A DNA stretch of 64,000 bases from Candidatus Melainabacteria bacterium (GCA_003151275.1 PLXC01000050.1:25765-89764); one strand, 5' to 3'; shown: positions 8,460-17,254, counted from the first letter of the stretch. The notes: a model not told the origin generated them from the letters alone. Made by a program: numbers and translations.

Positions 8460-9157
8460 AATTTAGATTTGAAACGTTGATCTTTCTGATAGTTATGACT
8501 GGTGGTGCGCAAGCGTGCGCACAAACTCAAGAAGAAATAAATCAAAAAGCCGTCGACGAAGCAACCCAAGTCAAACAGAAAGTCGACAAATGCGTCAGAA
8601 CACTGTCATCCACCTATGCAAAAACAAAAGGCTTTAAAGCCAAGGTAGACGAGGCTCAGGAGCTGTGGAACAACTTCGTCGAAGCGCACATCAATACAAT
8701 TTTTCCAGTTCCTAAAGGTCAAGACTATCGCGAACTTTATGGAAGCATCAATGGACTGTGCGTTGGTGACTACCGCAAAGAACTGTCCGAAGTTAGATTG
8801 GCCGAGTTGAAGGCTTGGACTAAGTTGCCGCCCAAACGGGATTTGGCAACTTTAAAACGCGAATATGAAAAAGCGGATAAAGCGCTAAACAGCACCTACG
8901 CAAAAGTCATGCATTCACCGGCCAAAGCGGGAAAGACAGGACCTCAATTTACAAAGAATCTCGTCAGTGCCGAAGTGGCATGGATTGCCTTTAGAAACAC
9001 AGATTCCGAAGTCTATGGAATGACGGCGGGGTCTAAGGATTTTTGTTATGAGAAGATGATCGATCTGACAAAAAGCCGCACCAATCAGTTGAATAAATGG
9101 TTGGAAGGAGTCGAGGAAGGCGACACCTGCGGAGGATCGTATCCGCTCAAGAAATGA
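8456..9157 (+). CDS. Secreted LprI-like (DUF1311) duplicated protein
   Basis: A 233-residue exported protein. A signal peptide or lipoprotein-like leader is visible (hydrophobic core, then GGAQACAQ). The mature part holds two copies of a helical module: VDKCVRTLSSTYAK...KVDEAQELWNNFVE and YEKADKALNSTYAK...NLVSAEVAWIAFRN. Each resembles the lysozyme-inhibitor LprI N-terminal family (DUF1311), which has the pattern LxxxYxx...LxxAQxxWxxxR. Pairs of Cys are present in each module. The ATG overlaps the stop of the ThDP enzyme, so the two are translated together, an odd coupling of a cytosolic enzyme with a secreted protein. Lysozyme inhibition is a family guess, not shown. Confidence 0.72.
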   Translation: MKFRFETLIFLIVMTGGAQACAQTQEEINQKAVDEATQVKQKVDKCVRTLSSTYAKTKGFKAKVDEAQELWNNFVEAHINTIFPVPKGQDYRELYGSINGLCVGDYRKELSEVRLAELKAWTKLPPKRDLATLKREYEKADKALNSTYAKVMHSPAKAGKTGPQFTKNLVSAEVAWIAFRNTDSEVYGMTAGSKDFCYEKMIDLTKSRTNQLNKWLEGVEEGDTCGGSYPLKK

Positions 9158-9171
9158 CAGTGAGGATGATC

Positions 9172-9972
9172 ATGAAACAACTGGGCAAATCAGCGATCAG
9201 CGTGCTTGCCTTTAGCTTCTTTCACACCTCTGCATTATCTGACGCAGGCGCTGCAGCAGGTAAACCATGGGAAGAACGAATCGCTAATAGCACCAGCCGT
9301 AGTGCCATAAAAATACTTTTTGTTGGACACAGCAAAATGTATTTGAACAACATGCCGAAGATGTTCGCGTATATCGCCCAACAAAAATCGGCTGGTCAAC
9401 CGTTGAAAATTTACTCCATTTCTGGCGACTCCTACAGCCTTGCAGATCACTGGCGGCAGGGTTTAGCAGCGAACGCCATCCGCAACGAAGGACCGTGGGA
9501 TTATGTAGTGCTCTTCGAAGCAAGCGGATTGCCGGAAGGTATACCTGCTGCCTACGACAAATCCGTCCAAGCATTTGCCGGTGAAGCGGCCAAAGCAAAG
9601 GCGCGATTAGTGCTGGTCGAAAACTATGCAAACAATCCAGTCGAGAGTGCTGCTATTCATCGAACTATGCTTGGGTTCGCCGCTCGCTATCATGCTTATG
9701 TTCTGCCAATCGGAACGGCGTGGACAATAGTCAGCAAAAAGCATCCTTCAATTACCCTGTGCCAATCCGACAATCACCATCCCAACTCAAAAGGCACGTA
9801 CCTGATGAGTTGTGTCTGTTACGCCTTCTTCCTAGGCAGAAAACCGACGGATTTACCAAAGCAGTTTTATGCGGTCGGACAAAATGAAGCCACGGAAAAT
9901 ATTTTCGCCAGCGACAGCGAAGCGCAAGACATTCAGTCCGCAGCAGCCGAAGCGGTTCCGCAATCCCGGTGA
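9172..9972 (+). CDS. Secreted SGNH-hydrolase-like protein
   Basis: This 266-residue product begins with a signal peptide (MKQLGKSAISVLAFSFFHTSALSD in outline). ILFVGHSKMYLNNMPKM provides the GxS block with a following Asn, WDYVVLFEAS fits the middle strand, and DNHHPNSKGTYL supplies the terminal DxxH-type catalytic pair. This order is typical of SGNH/GDSL-type esterases, though the GDS motif is altered to GHS. The start at 9172 follows GAGGA at five bases; an upstream ATG at 9154 overlaps the preceding stop but lacks a ribosome site. It is third in the ThDP-LprI-SGNH operon. The stop lies two bases from the stop of the convergent gene. Confidence 0.7.
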   Translation: MKQLGKSAISVLAFSFFHTSALSDAGAAAGKPWEERIANSTSRSAIKILFVGHSKMYLNNMPKMFAYIAQQKSAGQPLKIYSISGDSYSLADHWRQGLAANAIRNEGPWDYVVLFEASGLPEGIPAAYDKSVQAFAGEAAKAKARLVLVENYANNPVESAAIHRTMLGFAARYHAYVLPIGTAWTIVSKKHPSITLCQSDNHHPNSKGTYLMSCVCYAFFLGRKPTDLPKQFYAVGQNEATENIFASDSEAQDIQSAAAEAVPQSR

Positions 9973-9974
9973 AG

Positions 9975-10565
9975 CTATATCTGGAAGTTCGGATCCTTAT
10001 TCGTCGCTACTCCCAACTCGCACAACTGCGACATTATGGCTCTCATCAACTCCAACAACGAAACCAACCGATCAAAACTATTCAACTCGTCATCTTCATC
10101 GAAGGCAAGAATGTTCACGCCCGCAGGCACTTTTCCAAACGCCTTCAGAGCGCCGTTTTTGTGAATGGATAAACGCACTGCTTTTTGCAGTTGAATCATC
10201 TCGCGAAGTGGTTCGGAGGAAAATAGCTTTTTGACTTTGTTCTCTTCGTTGCCCTTGATGATGAAATCGCGGTCAAAGTCTTCATAGCCAACGATGATGT
10301 CTTGCAAACCAAACTTCTTTTGAGCGTCTGCGATCCAATTTCTGTTGTAGATCTCAAAAGCAAAATCAGCCTTGGAGTCGTAAGGAAGCAAAATTCGTGA
10401 ATGCGGTTTGCCTTTAGTATTCGTCTCGAACGTTACAGTCCAAGGATTCATGGGAACGCGGACCTTAGCTCCGTTAGTCTCCTCGATGAAATCGCCTTTA
10501 ACTTCATCCGCCAGGTCCATCCAAACAGATTTCCAACCGTAAACGCTGCTTCTTAAATTAGGCAT
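9975..10565 (-). CDS. Hypothetical protein, 196 residues
   Basis: No family recognised. The protein is soluble and mixed alpha/beta by appearance, with no signal peptide. It has a Trp/Tyr-rich N-terminus (YGWKSVWMDLADEVKG), a strand-rich middle (WTVTFETNTKGKPHSRILLPY) and a helical Leu-rich C-terminus (FDRLVSLLELMRAIMSQL). The start ATG is preceded by GGAGAG at eight bases, which supports translation. It faces the SGNH gene tail to tail with a two-base gap, so no terminator can fit between them. Confidence 0.65.
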   Translation of the reverse strand: MPNLRSSVYGWKSVWMDLADEVKGDFIEETNGAKVRVPMNPWTVTFETNTKGKPHSRILLPYDSKADFAFEIYNRNWIADAQKKFGLQDIIVGYEDFDRDFIIKGNEENKVKKLFSSEPLREMIQLQKAVRLSIHKNGALKAFGKVPAGVNILAFDEDDELNSFDRLVSLLELMRAIMSQLCELGVATNKDPNFQI

Positions 10566-10893
10566 ATTCTTGCTCTCCGACCGAACTCATCCGTACATAT
10601 ATAGCAGGAGTTTGGTCGAAAATGAGCAAGATATCGTATTTCTCAGGAGCGGCGCAACATATAGAAAAGCTTAAATGACCTGGCTCTTAACTACTTCATA
10701 ACCGCCTCACGCCTATGATGAAATCAATAAAAGAAAGAGAAAAGAAAAGAAGTAACGGATAGGGTGTCAGCGAGAGGCATCGCAAAAGAGTTTTCAAAAG
10801 GTCTCCCCAAAATAGTCTAGACACACGGTGTGTGGAAAGGCTGGAGATACTGCGTTTGCCTCCTCTGTCCAAAATTGGAAAAGAGGTTTAAAC
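10566..10893. other. Intergenic region, divergent promoters expected
   Basis: About 330 bases between a leftward hypothetical gene and the rightward TIGR04222 gene. The only structure noted is a short palindrome, ACACAC-G-GTGTGT, at 10821-10833, about 60 bases before the TIGR04222 start; it could be an operator. No RNA gene or extra coding sequence was seen. Confidence 0.5.
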
Positions 10894-11793
10894 ATGAACG
10901 AATTTGAGCTGGTCGGTACACAATTTCTCCCGTTTTACATGATCGTTATGCTCGCAACCACATCTGGTGCGTTGATTACGCGAGCAGCACTAAAGAACGT
11001 GATTGGTCAGTATTCAGACCTCGACATGAGCGCGTACGATGCTGCCTATTTGACCGGCGGGGATAAACGAGTTGTGGATGCAGCTGTTGCGAAACTGCTT
11101 GTTTCCGAAGTGCTGACCGCCACTGCCCTGCCTCCGGCGATTAGAGTTACAGGAGTGATGCCGGGCAATGCTGATCCCGTCGAACACTCTGTTTTTCAGG
11201 CGATCACGTTACATACCATCTCCAACGTTCGGGATATTTACGGACACGTTTCGCCTATCTCTCAACGCATCAGACCCAAATTGATCGAAGCCGGTTTAAT
11301 TCTTAGTGCAGAGAGAACCGCGGCGATCCGCACAATCTGCACGCTTCTCACACTCACGCCCGTGGTTTTCTGGGGTCTGCCGAAAATCCTCCTCGGTTTA
11401 TCCAGGCATAAGCCGGTGACCTTCCTCGTCATTCTATGCGCAATAGGCCTAGGCACTGCAGTCTGGTTCTTTTGCCAGCAATGCATACGAACTTCCCGTG
11501 GTGACGATGCAGTTGAATATCTAAAAGGTCAGAATAGATCGCTCGAGTACAGTCTGACCCACGGAAGTCCAGGTACTGGCACGGAAGTAGCCCTGGCCTT
11601 AGGTCTGTTCGGAACAGCAATCTTGTTGACCTCGCCTTTATTCGCAACGATGAGACCAGTTTTTTGCACACCGTCCAACACATCCAGCGGTTTTGGCTCA
11701 GGCGGATGTGGCAGTGGGTCCAGCTGCGGCGCAAAGCGGGAGGCATTGACTCCGGGCATCTACTGCCGATTCAACGTACTGAAGAAAATTTAG
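10894..11793 (+). CDS. TIGR04222-type membrane protein with Gly/Cys-rich tail (possible RiPP substrate)
   Basis: A 299-residue membrane protein. It has an N-terminal helix, the TIGR04222 signature AYLTGGDKRVVDAAVAKLL, two membrane segments (about 160-175 and 180-198), a third near 235-250, and a C-terminal low-complexity tail GFGSGGCGSGSSCG with Cys272 and Cys278. Proteins of this family often end in a longer Gly/Cys tail and sit beside DUF692 (MNIO) enzymes; a role as modified peptide substrate is a hypothesis from that association. After Gly279 the reading frame runs into sequence that in another frame encodes the middle of a DUF692 protein, so the natural tail has been replaced by about 20 out-of-frame residues. 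The ATG at 10894 follows GAGG at seven bases. Confidence 0.75.
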   Translation: MNEFELVGTQFLPFYMIVMLATTSGALITRAALKNVIGQYSDLDMSAYDAAYLTGGDKRVVDAAVAKLLVSEVLTATALPPAIRVTGVMPGNADPVEHSVFQAITLHTISNVRDIYGHVSPISQRIRPKLIEAGLILSAERTAAIRTICTLLTLTPVVFWGLPKILLGLSRHKPVTFLVILCAIGLGTAVWFFCQQCIRTSRGDDAVEYLKGQNRSLEYSLTHGSPGTGTEVALALGLFGTAILLTSPLFATMRPVFCTPSNTSSGFGSGGCGSGSSCGAKREALTPGIYCRFNVLKKI

Positions 11794-12272
11794 AAATAGT
11801 GGTGGAAAACATTCAAATCGCTCAGCGAGCATTGACTGTTCCCTTAGCGATTGAGAACATCGCCACTCTTTTCGAATGGCCGAACAATGAGATGGATGAG
11901 GCATCGTTCATAGCCGAAATCGTCTCCAGAACTGGAGTTTCATTGTTGCTTGATGTGGCCAATCTTTTTGCAAATGCTACGAATCACAATTTCGCTGTCG
12001 ATTCCTATTTGAATAAGTTGCCTCTCGATCACCTCGCTTACATCCACGTCGCCGGAGGCATCTTTAAAGGTGAGCTGTATCATGACACTCACTGCCACTC
12101 GATCAAGAACCCTGTGCTGGACTTGTTGCGGAAAGCATGTGCAAAAGTTCAAGCACCTAAGGTGCTTCTAGAAAGAGATGGTTTATTTCCGCTCGAGCTG
12201 GAGTTGAACAAAGAGCTGGATGTAATTAAGCAACTCATGTCTAACGAGCGAGAACTTACTTATGTTTGTTGA
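11736..12272 (+). pseudogene. DUF692 (MNIO) oxidase, 5'-deleted remnant
   Basis: In this frame the sequence reads GGIDSGHLLPIQRTEEN, then PLAIENIATLFEWP, RTGVSLLLDVANLFANATNH, YIHVAGG and YHDTHCH. Together these form the C-terminal half of a DUF692/MNIO TIM barrel (multinuclear iron enzymes such as MbnB and TglH that modify peptide Cys/Asn residues). The first 90-110 residues, which carry several metal ligands, are missing: upstream in frame there is only sequence read from the TIGR04222 tail. The frame is open to 11664 and has ATG codons at 11664 and 11706, so a short protein could still be made, but it would lack an intact active site. A deletion is the simplest explanation; an assembly collapse in a Gly-Cys repeat is possible. 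Confidence 0.72.
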
Positions 12273-12712
12273 TGCCCAGCGAGAATTTAGTCATGTCTAT
12301 TGATTCACGAGCAAGGCTGTCGGCGCGGCAATCAGAGTTGATGCAAGCATTGACGTCACAGAGAACTATCCCAGGTTTCGATCGGGATAGGCTGGCGATT
12401 ACGTCGCTTACTCTAATTCAAAAACGAGAGCGAACTGTCGCGCACGCCTGTCCATCCATTGCCTCTGCGCTTGGTTCTTCATACTCCAATTTATTCAACG
12501 ACTACGCGAATTCTCATGTTATTCCTTCAGGTGGTCCTGGCTTCGACGCCAGACAATTTATCCATCATCTCGCTGAACGCGACCTGTTGCCCGACCAGCT
12601 TTGGAAGGTCTGTCGCGACGGCTGGAAAAGACACCAAAATTGGTGCGTTATTCTGCGTAAATTGATCCGCTCTTACAGGGCTGATATCCGACGAGATACC
12701 GGGCCTATCTGA
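12272..12712 (+). CDS. SCO6045-like partner protein of the DUF692 locus
   Basis: A 146-residue protein that matches what I remember of the SCO6045-like C-terminal domain found next to or fused with TIGR04222-linked DUF692 proteins: PGFDRDRLAITSLTLIQKRERTVAHACPSIA, then SYSNLFNDYANSH, FDARQFIHHLAERDLLP and a basic WKRHQNW tail. The ATG at 12272 overlaps the MNIO stop (TGATG), which suggests translational coupling; ATG 12293, with GAGAA upstream, is an alternative. In such loci the protein probably recruits the substrate peptide to the oxidase, by analogy with the DUF2063 partners of other MNIOs. Unlike its upstream neighbour, it looks intact. Confidence 0.65.
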   Translation: MPSENLVMSIDSRARLSARQSELMQALTSQRTIPGFDRDRLAITSLTLIQKRERTVAHACPSIASALGSSYSNLFNDYANSHVIPSGGPGFDARQFIHHLAERDLLPDQLWKVCRDGWKRHQNWCVILRKLIRSYRADIRRDTGPI

Positions 12713-12749
12713 GTTAAATAACTTGCCCACATTGATCAACATCTTTTAA

Positions 12750-12763
12750 TCCGTGATCACGGA
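12750..12763. promoter_or_regulatory. 14-bp perfect palindrome upstream of MATE gene
   Basis: TCCGTGATCACGGA is perfectly self-complementary and lies 38 bases before the MATE start codon, a typical position for a dimeric repressor operator. No regulator gene is adjacent. GTGATCA recurs once more, at 12792-12798. Confidence 0.5.
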
Positions 12764-12801
12764 CGTTAAACTAGACAAAGTCCTAACGGAAGTGATCATG
12801 G

Positions 12802-14193
12802 ATGTCCCGACCGCAAATAGACGCTAATACAGGCAGTACCCAGAACAAAGATGGAGTGCTGATTGAAGGCAGTCTTTGGAATGCGATTTGGGTTATGTCA
12901 TGGCCATTAATGTTGACCACGATCTGTAGTTCGCTTGTCGGACTGGCAGATGTCAAAGTGGCGGGCACGCTGGGCTCTGCACAACAGGCCGCTGTCGGAA
13001 TCTCGGAACAAGTCCTGTTTTTATACATGATTTTCATTATGGCTACAGGTGTGGGAACCACAGCACTCGTCGCTAGAGCGTTCGGTGCCGCCGATCACAA
13101 AGAAACGATTCGAGCCACCGCTCAATCAATCACATTGTCTGTCCTGATGGGCTTGTTTCTGACGGTAGGCTCTCTGGTCTTCGCTAAGTTTGGCGTTAGC
13201 TTTTTCAGCACCTCACCAGATGTGGTATCACAAAGCACGTCATACTTGCTTGTTTACAGCTTTTATCTCATTCCCTTCAGCATCACTGCCATCATCAACG
13301 CTGCCTTTAGAGCGATTGGTGATTCAAAGACACCACTGGTCGTCGTCGGCACCATGACGGCGCTGAATATCTTGGGTGACTATCTAACGGTAATCTACGG
13401 TTGGCCGATTCCCGGTCTTGGAGTGCGCGGAATTGCTTTGTCCGGCGTGCTGGCTAGTTGTGTAGGTAGCTTGCTGGCAGTAGGTTTTCTCAGTAAATCA
13501 AGATTGCGGACAAGTCTTGCCCAGCTGTTTCCAATTGATCCAGCGACCATTCGCAGAGTGGTCAACATCGGCGTGCCATCGGGATTACAACGCTTAGGTT
13601 GGGCCTTAAGCGTATTTGTTTTATTCTTCATTTTGGCAAAAGGGCAACATCCAACAGAATCCATAGCATCTTGGACAATCGGCATGAGGCTTGAAGGGCT
13701 CGTGTTCATGCCATTGATGGCCCTAAGTCTGGCAGTCTCTTCCATAGTTGGCCAGAATCTTGGCGCTAAGCAAGTAGATCGAGCCGTTAAAGCGGGCTGG
13801 CATGTGACCTGGATCGGGGTCTGGCTAAACGTAGTAATGGGCACTGGCATGTTTGTTTTTGCAGAACAACTGGCTCGCGAAATGAGCAAGGACCCTTACA
13901 CGATCCTGTACACAAGCAATTACCTGCGTATCAATTCATTCTGCGAGCCGTTTCTTGCACTAGGAATGGTGCTAAGCGGAGCTCTTCAGGGGGCCGGGGA
14001 CACCCGCACGCCGATGTGGATCACATTGTTTTGCCACTGGGTTTTCAGGCTGCCGATGGCATATTTCCTCGTTATCGGCATGAATATGGGGCCAAATGGA
14101 GCCTGGATATCCATGTGCGTTTCATGCATCGTGATGGGTTTGCTCACGGCATGGAGATTTCAGTCAAAAGCTTGGATCAAGACGGAAGTCTAG
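12802..14193 (+). CDS. MATE-family multidrug/metabolite exporter
   Basis: A 463-residue integral membrane protein with about twelve hydrophobic segments arranged as two similar halves. Typical MATE (NorM/DinF branch) sequence is seen at the first helix pair (SWPLMLTTICSSLVGLADVKVAGTLG), at ATGVGTTALVARAFGAAD, at the Pro/Gly-rich centre (GWPIPGLGVRGIALSGVLA) and in the second half (GLVFMPLMALSLAVSSIVGQNLGAK, then SGALQGAGDTRTP). MATE proteins export cationic drugs or metabolites using a Na+ or H+ gradient. It follows the RiPP-like locus on the same strand after about 90 bases and its own palindrome; whether it exports a product of that locus is unknown. Confidence 0.92.
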   Translation: MSRPQIDANTGSTQNKDGVLIEGSLWNAIWVMSWPLMLTTICSSLVGLADVKVAGTLGSAQQAAVGISEQVLFLYMIFIMATGVGTTALVARAFGAADHKETIRATAQSITLSVLMGLFLTVGSLVFAKFGVSFFSTSPDVVSQSTSYLLVYSFYLIPFSITAIINAAFRAIGDSKTPLVVVGTMTALNILGDYLTVIYGWPIPGLGVRGIALSGVLASCVGSLLAVGFLSKSRLRTSLAQLFPIDPATIRRVVNIGVPSGLQRLGWALSVFVLFFILAKGQHPTESIASWTIGMRLEGLVFMPLMALSLAVSSIVGQNLGAKQVDRAVKAGWHVTWIGVWLNVVMGTGMFVFAEQLAREMSKDPYTILYTSNYLRINSFCEPFLALGMVLSGALQGAGDTRTPMWITLFCHWVFRLPMAYFLVIGMNMGPNGAWISMCVSCIVMGLLTAWRFQSKAWIKTEV

Positions 14194-14398
14194 AACCGCA
14201 AGGCTGAGCTGTCTTAGGGCAAGTCAATAACGTTGTGAATTAACAACTATGAAACTTATTTAGAACATCGAGCCCGTTTAAGTCTTTGCTGACGGTCGCA
14301 TCTCAAACCACTCGAATAAGGTCAAATTACCAACATGAGCGGAAACTTCGGCTGATCATAAGAGTCTTAGAGATTGCGAAGCCAATAACCTTAGTAAA

Positions 14399-15985
14399 AT
14401 GAATCAAAATCCACACTCAATTCCAAATCCGGCGTATCAAGCCTCTGCATACATGGCCAGCCTGCCAATCGACAGCAAACCGAAGCTTTTCCTTGTTGAA
14501 GACCAACCCCTGACGTTGGCCGGGATTAAGATGGCGCTGGGCGATCTGGGTCGGTATGACATCATTGGAGAAGCCACAAACGGCGTCGATGCTGTAGCGT
14601 CGGTCTTACTTCTGCGGCCCGACGTAGTAATTATGGACGTTGTCATGCCAGGAATGGATGGCATCGAGGCTTCTTCACGGATCAAACATCATCTGCCCGA
14701 TACCAAAATCATAATGTTCACATCATTTGGTACTTCGGAGGTGGTCTCGGCAGCTCTGGCCGTCGGGGCTGAGGGATATTTACTCAAAAATCGTTCTGTT
14801 GAACAAATTGCTCTTGCGATTGATACAGTCATGCGCGGCAACATCTCGATCGACCCAGCAGTGGCTGACCGGCTTGTGCGCGATAATCAGACAAATATCA
14901 ATTCAACAACACGTCTCTCGCCTGTAGAATTACAAATCCTCAAATTTATTCGTGACGGCATGGACAACAAGTCTATCGCCAACACCTTAGGCACCAGTGA
15001 AGACGCTGTGGCAGCCGCTGTTCGCGGTCTTCTACGTTCGTACAGCAGACCTCAGCCAATGCGACAAGTGTTAGGCGAAGCTGTGCAAGATGCCATCGCC
15101 CCGATTACGAAAGTGCCGCACATCGGGCAAATGTTTGAAGGCAAATATAGGATCGATGGTCAATTAGGAGCTGGAGGAGCGGGCAAAGTATTTGCTGCTG
15201 AACACGTCTTTATCGCCCGCCCAGTTGCGCTTAAGCTCATGCACAAGGACCTTTTGGCTGACCCAATTGTCTTGCAAAGCTTTAGGCAAGAGGCGATGGC
15301 TATTGCCTGTCTTGATCACGAAAATATTATTCGCTTATACGACTTTGGTATATCGTCACAACAAGAACCATATTTGGTGATGGAATTATTTGAAGGAGAG
15401 ACACTAAAAAATATACTTGCCACACAGAAGCGTCTGACACCGGCGGATTTTTGCGCAATCTTTTCACAGGTGTGTAATGCCCTCACCGCGGCACATTCCC
15501 AAAACATTATTCATTGCGATATCAAGCCAAGCAATATTCTGGTCAAGAAAAAAGATGGCGCGTTCGTAGCAAAGCTTGTCGATTTCGGATTGGCAAAATC
15601 GACAGCTCTCGATAAACAAATAAAAGATGAAAAAATTGCTGAAGGAACAGTCTCAGGCACCGCACCTTATATGTCACCTGAACAATGCACTGGTCAAACG
15701 CTGGACGAGCGCACGGACATTTATTCACTGGCTTGCGTAATGTTCGAGGCCCTGACTGGCGAAAGAGTCTTTTCAGGCAATAGCGCAATGGAAATTTTTT
15801 CTCAGCACGCTTACGAAAAAGCACCTACTCTGAGCGAGAAGGCACCCCAGTTCAAATTCCCGCCGGAGCTAGAACTATGCATAGCCCAAATGCTTCAGAA
15901 AGCCCCTGCTGCTCGAATTACATCCGTTTCCAAAGTTAATGAATTGATCGCTCTGATTGCGCCGAGTGGAGTGGTTGGACACTAG
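14399..15985 (+). CDS. Response regulator (REC-LuxR HTH) fused to Ser/Thr protein kinase
   Basis: A 528-residue three-domain fusion. Residues 28-150 form a REC domain with phospho-acceptor Asp80 (VVIMDVVMPGMDG). About 172-220 is a NarL/LuxR-like helix-turn-helix (LSPVELQILKFIRDGMDNKSIANTL). Residues 250-520 form a Hanks-type kinase with the glycine loop GQLGAGGAGKVF, Lys279 (VALKLM), catalytic HCDIKPSN (372-379; the usual Arg of HRD is Cys), Asp395 (DFG) and SGTAPYMSPEQ. No membrane segment is present. The HTH second helix is Ala-rich, so DNA binding is uncertain. No histidine kinase is adjacent. The last 50 bases overlap the convergent O-antigen ligase gene. No ribosome site is obvious before the ATG. 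Confidence 0.88.
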   Translation: MNQNPHSIPNPAYQASAYMASLPIDSKPKLFLVEDQPLTLAGIKMALGDLGRYDIIGEATNGVDAVASVLLLRPDVVIMDVVMPGMDGIEASSRIKHHLPDTKIIMFTSFGTSEVVSAALAVGAEGYLLKNRSVEQIALAIDTVMRGNISIDPAVADRLVRDNQTNINSTTRLSPVELQILKFIRDGMDNKSIANTLGTSEDAVAAAVRGLLRSYSRPQPMRQVLGEAVQDAIAPITKVPHIGQMFEGKYRIDGQLGAGGAGKVFAAEHVFIARPVALKLMHKDLLADPIVLQSFRQEAMAIACLDHENIIRLYDFGISSQQEPYLVMELFEGETLKNILATQKRLTPADFCAIFSQVCNALTAAHSQNIIHCDIKPSNILVKKKDGAFVAKLVDFGLAKSTALDKQIKDEKIAEGTVSGTAPYMSPEQCTGQTLDERTDIYSLACVMFEALTGERVFSGNSAMEIFSQHAYEKAPTLSEKAPQFKFPPELELCIAQMLQKAPAARITSVSKVNELIALIAPSGVVGH

Positions 15986-17234
15986 CCAGCATCGCTAGCA
16001 TGAACCATTGTGCAAGTCGCACGTTGCCTGTGCCAAAGTTGTATTCGAAAATGCCGGCAAGCAAAAGAGAAACAATCCCTCCTAGCACGCCCAGACTCAG
16101 TCCTACGTTAATGCCACGATCCAATTTCTTAGCGACAAGAAAATTTTGCATTGCTAATCTCAAAGTTGAAAAACAAAGCCATAGATAAGCACATAAACCA
16201 AGCACTCCGGTTGTAGCCAGGCTTTGCAAGTAATTGCTGTGCGCGTGATCGAGTTCTTGTTTGTTTGGTCCCTCAATTGGAATTGGTTTGAACTTTCGCG
16301 GACCGACACCGATAATTTCGCTCGTCAGTGAAGACTGAAACTGATCCACGGCACTCTTCCAAACAACCATCCGTTGCACCGAGCTAGGCTCAGTCTGCCA
16401 ATTTAATAAAGGTCTGAGACGTGTTTGAACCATAGGCACGCACAACCATCCAATTGCTCCGACAACTATCCCCACAGCAATCAGTCGAGTTACTAACTTC
16501 CACGACACCAGACTGGCGATTAGAATTACGCCAATGATGAAACCAAACCAGGCACTGCGCTCAGCAGCGAATAACAGCCCCAGAATATTTCCGATAACGA
16601 TAGGAATGAAGACGGACCTGTTCTGAAAAGGTCCCGCGCAAAATTTATACGAGCCGGTCAACCATAAACCGATGGCCATCAGGCTAAACATTTGCATTAC
16701 TCCCGCAAAGGCCATAGGACCGCTGAGAAAGCCCGTTCCCTGCAAATATTTAAAGCCTGGATGCCAATTGAAAAGTTGTTGAATGGTGGCAACCACTCCA
16801 GCAACTGCTCCCAACAGAAGCATGGCTGGTATCGCTCGCGCCTTGACCTCGGAAGGTTCGTGCAAAACCTGGGACTGATCATACAAAACATAATAGGCCC
16901 AGAAGTAAACTACAAACGTTCGTAATGTGGCGACCGAGGCCAACGCTTCCTTCAGTCCACCATTGACAGCACCGGAGATAAAATTGACGGCCACGAAAAT
17001 CAGGATCGGCACCGTTAGCGGTGGCAACTCCAGCTTAAAAGATTTCAGTCGAATGCTAATTAATGTCTGAGCGAGCCAAACAACTAAACCGACAATCAGG
17101 ATAATCCAAGGAATGGTTATAGGCAGCGAAAGACTGACTGCATAGCCGATTAGAAGCAATGCTTGCAGAGAATCGAGGCGACGCTTCCAGGCAAGCATTG
17201 CCGAATTTTCGTCACGTTCGCTTTTTGATTGCAT
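15936..17234 (-). CDS. O-antigen ligase-family membrane protein
   Basis: A 432-residue polytopic protein with about eleven to twelve hydrophobic segments and a large extracytoplasmic loop in the second half. That loop holds the Wzy_C/O-antigen-ligase pattern: GVGPRKFKPIP then DHAHSNYLQSLATTGVLGL. Arg and His in these positions are the conserved functional residues of WaaL/Wzy-type ligases, which transfer or polymerise lipid-linked glycans at the periplasmic face. It stands alone without other glycan genes nearby. It lies 20 bases downstream of the trpS start-to-stop unit on the same strand, and its 3' end overlaps the kinase fusion gene tail to tail. Confidence 0.87.
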   Translation of the reverse strand: MQSKSERDENSAMLAWKRRLDSLQALLLIGYAVSLSLPITIPWIILIVGLVVWLAQTLISIRLKSFKLELPPLTVPILIFVAVNFISGAVNGGLKEALASVATLRTFVVYFWAYYVLYDQSQVLHEPSEVKARAIPAMLLLGAVAGVVATIQQLFNWHPGFKYLQGTGFLSGPMAFAGVMQMFSLMAIGLWLTGSYKFCAGPFQNRSVFIPIVIGNILGLLFAAERSAWFGFIIGVILIASLVSWKLVTRLIAVGIVVGAIGWLCVPMVQTRLRPLLNWQTEPSSVQRMVVWKSAVDQFQSSLTSEIIGVGPRKFKPIPIEGPNKQELDHAHSNYLQSLATTGVLGLCAYLWLCFSTLRLAMQNFLVAKKLDRGINVGLSLGVLGGIVSLLLAGIFEYNFGTGNVRLAQWFMLAMLASVQPLHSAQSERSIH

Positions 17235-17254
17235 AGAGTTCAGACCGCAAACTC

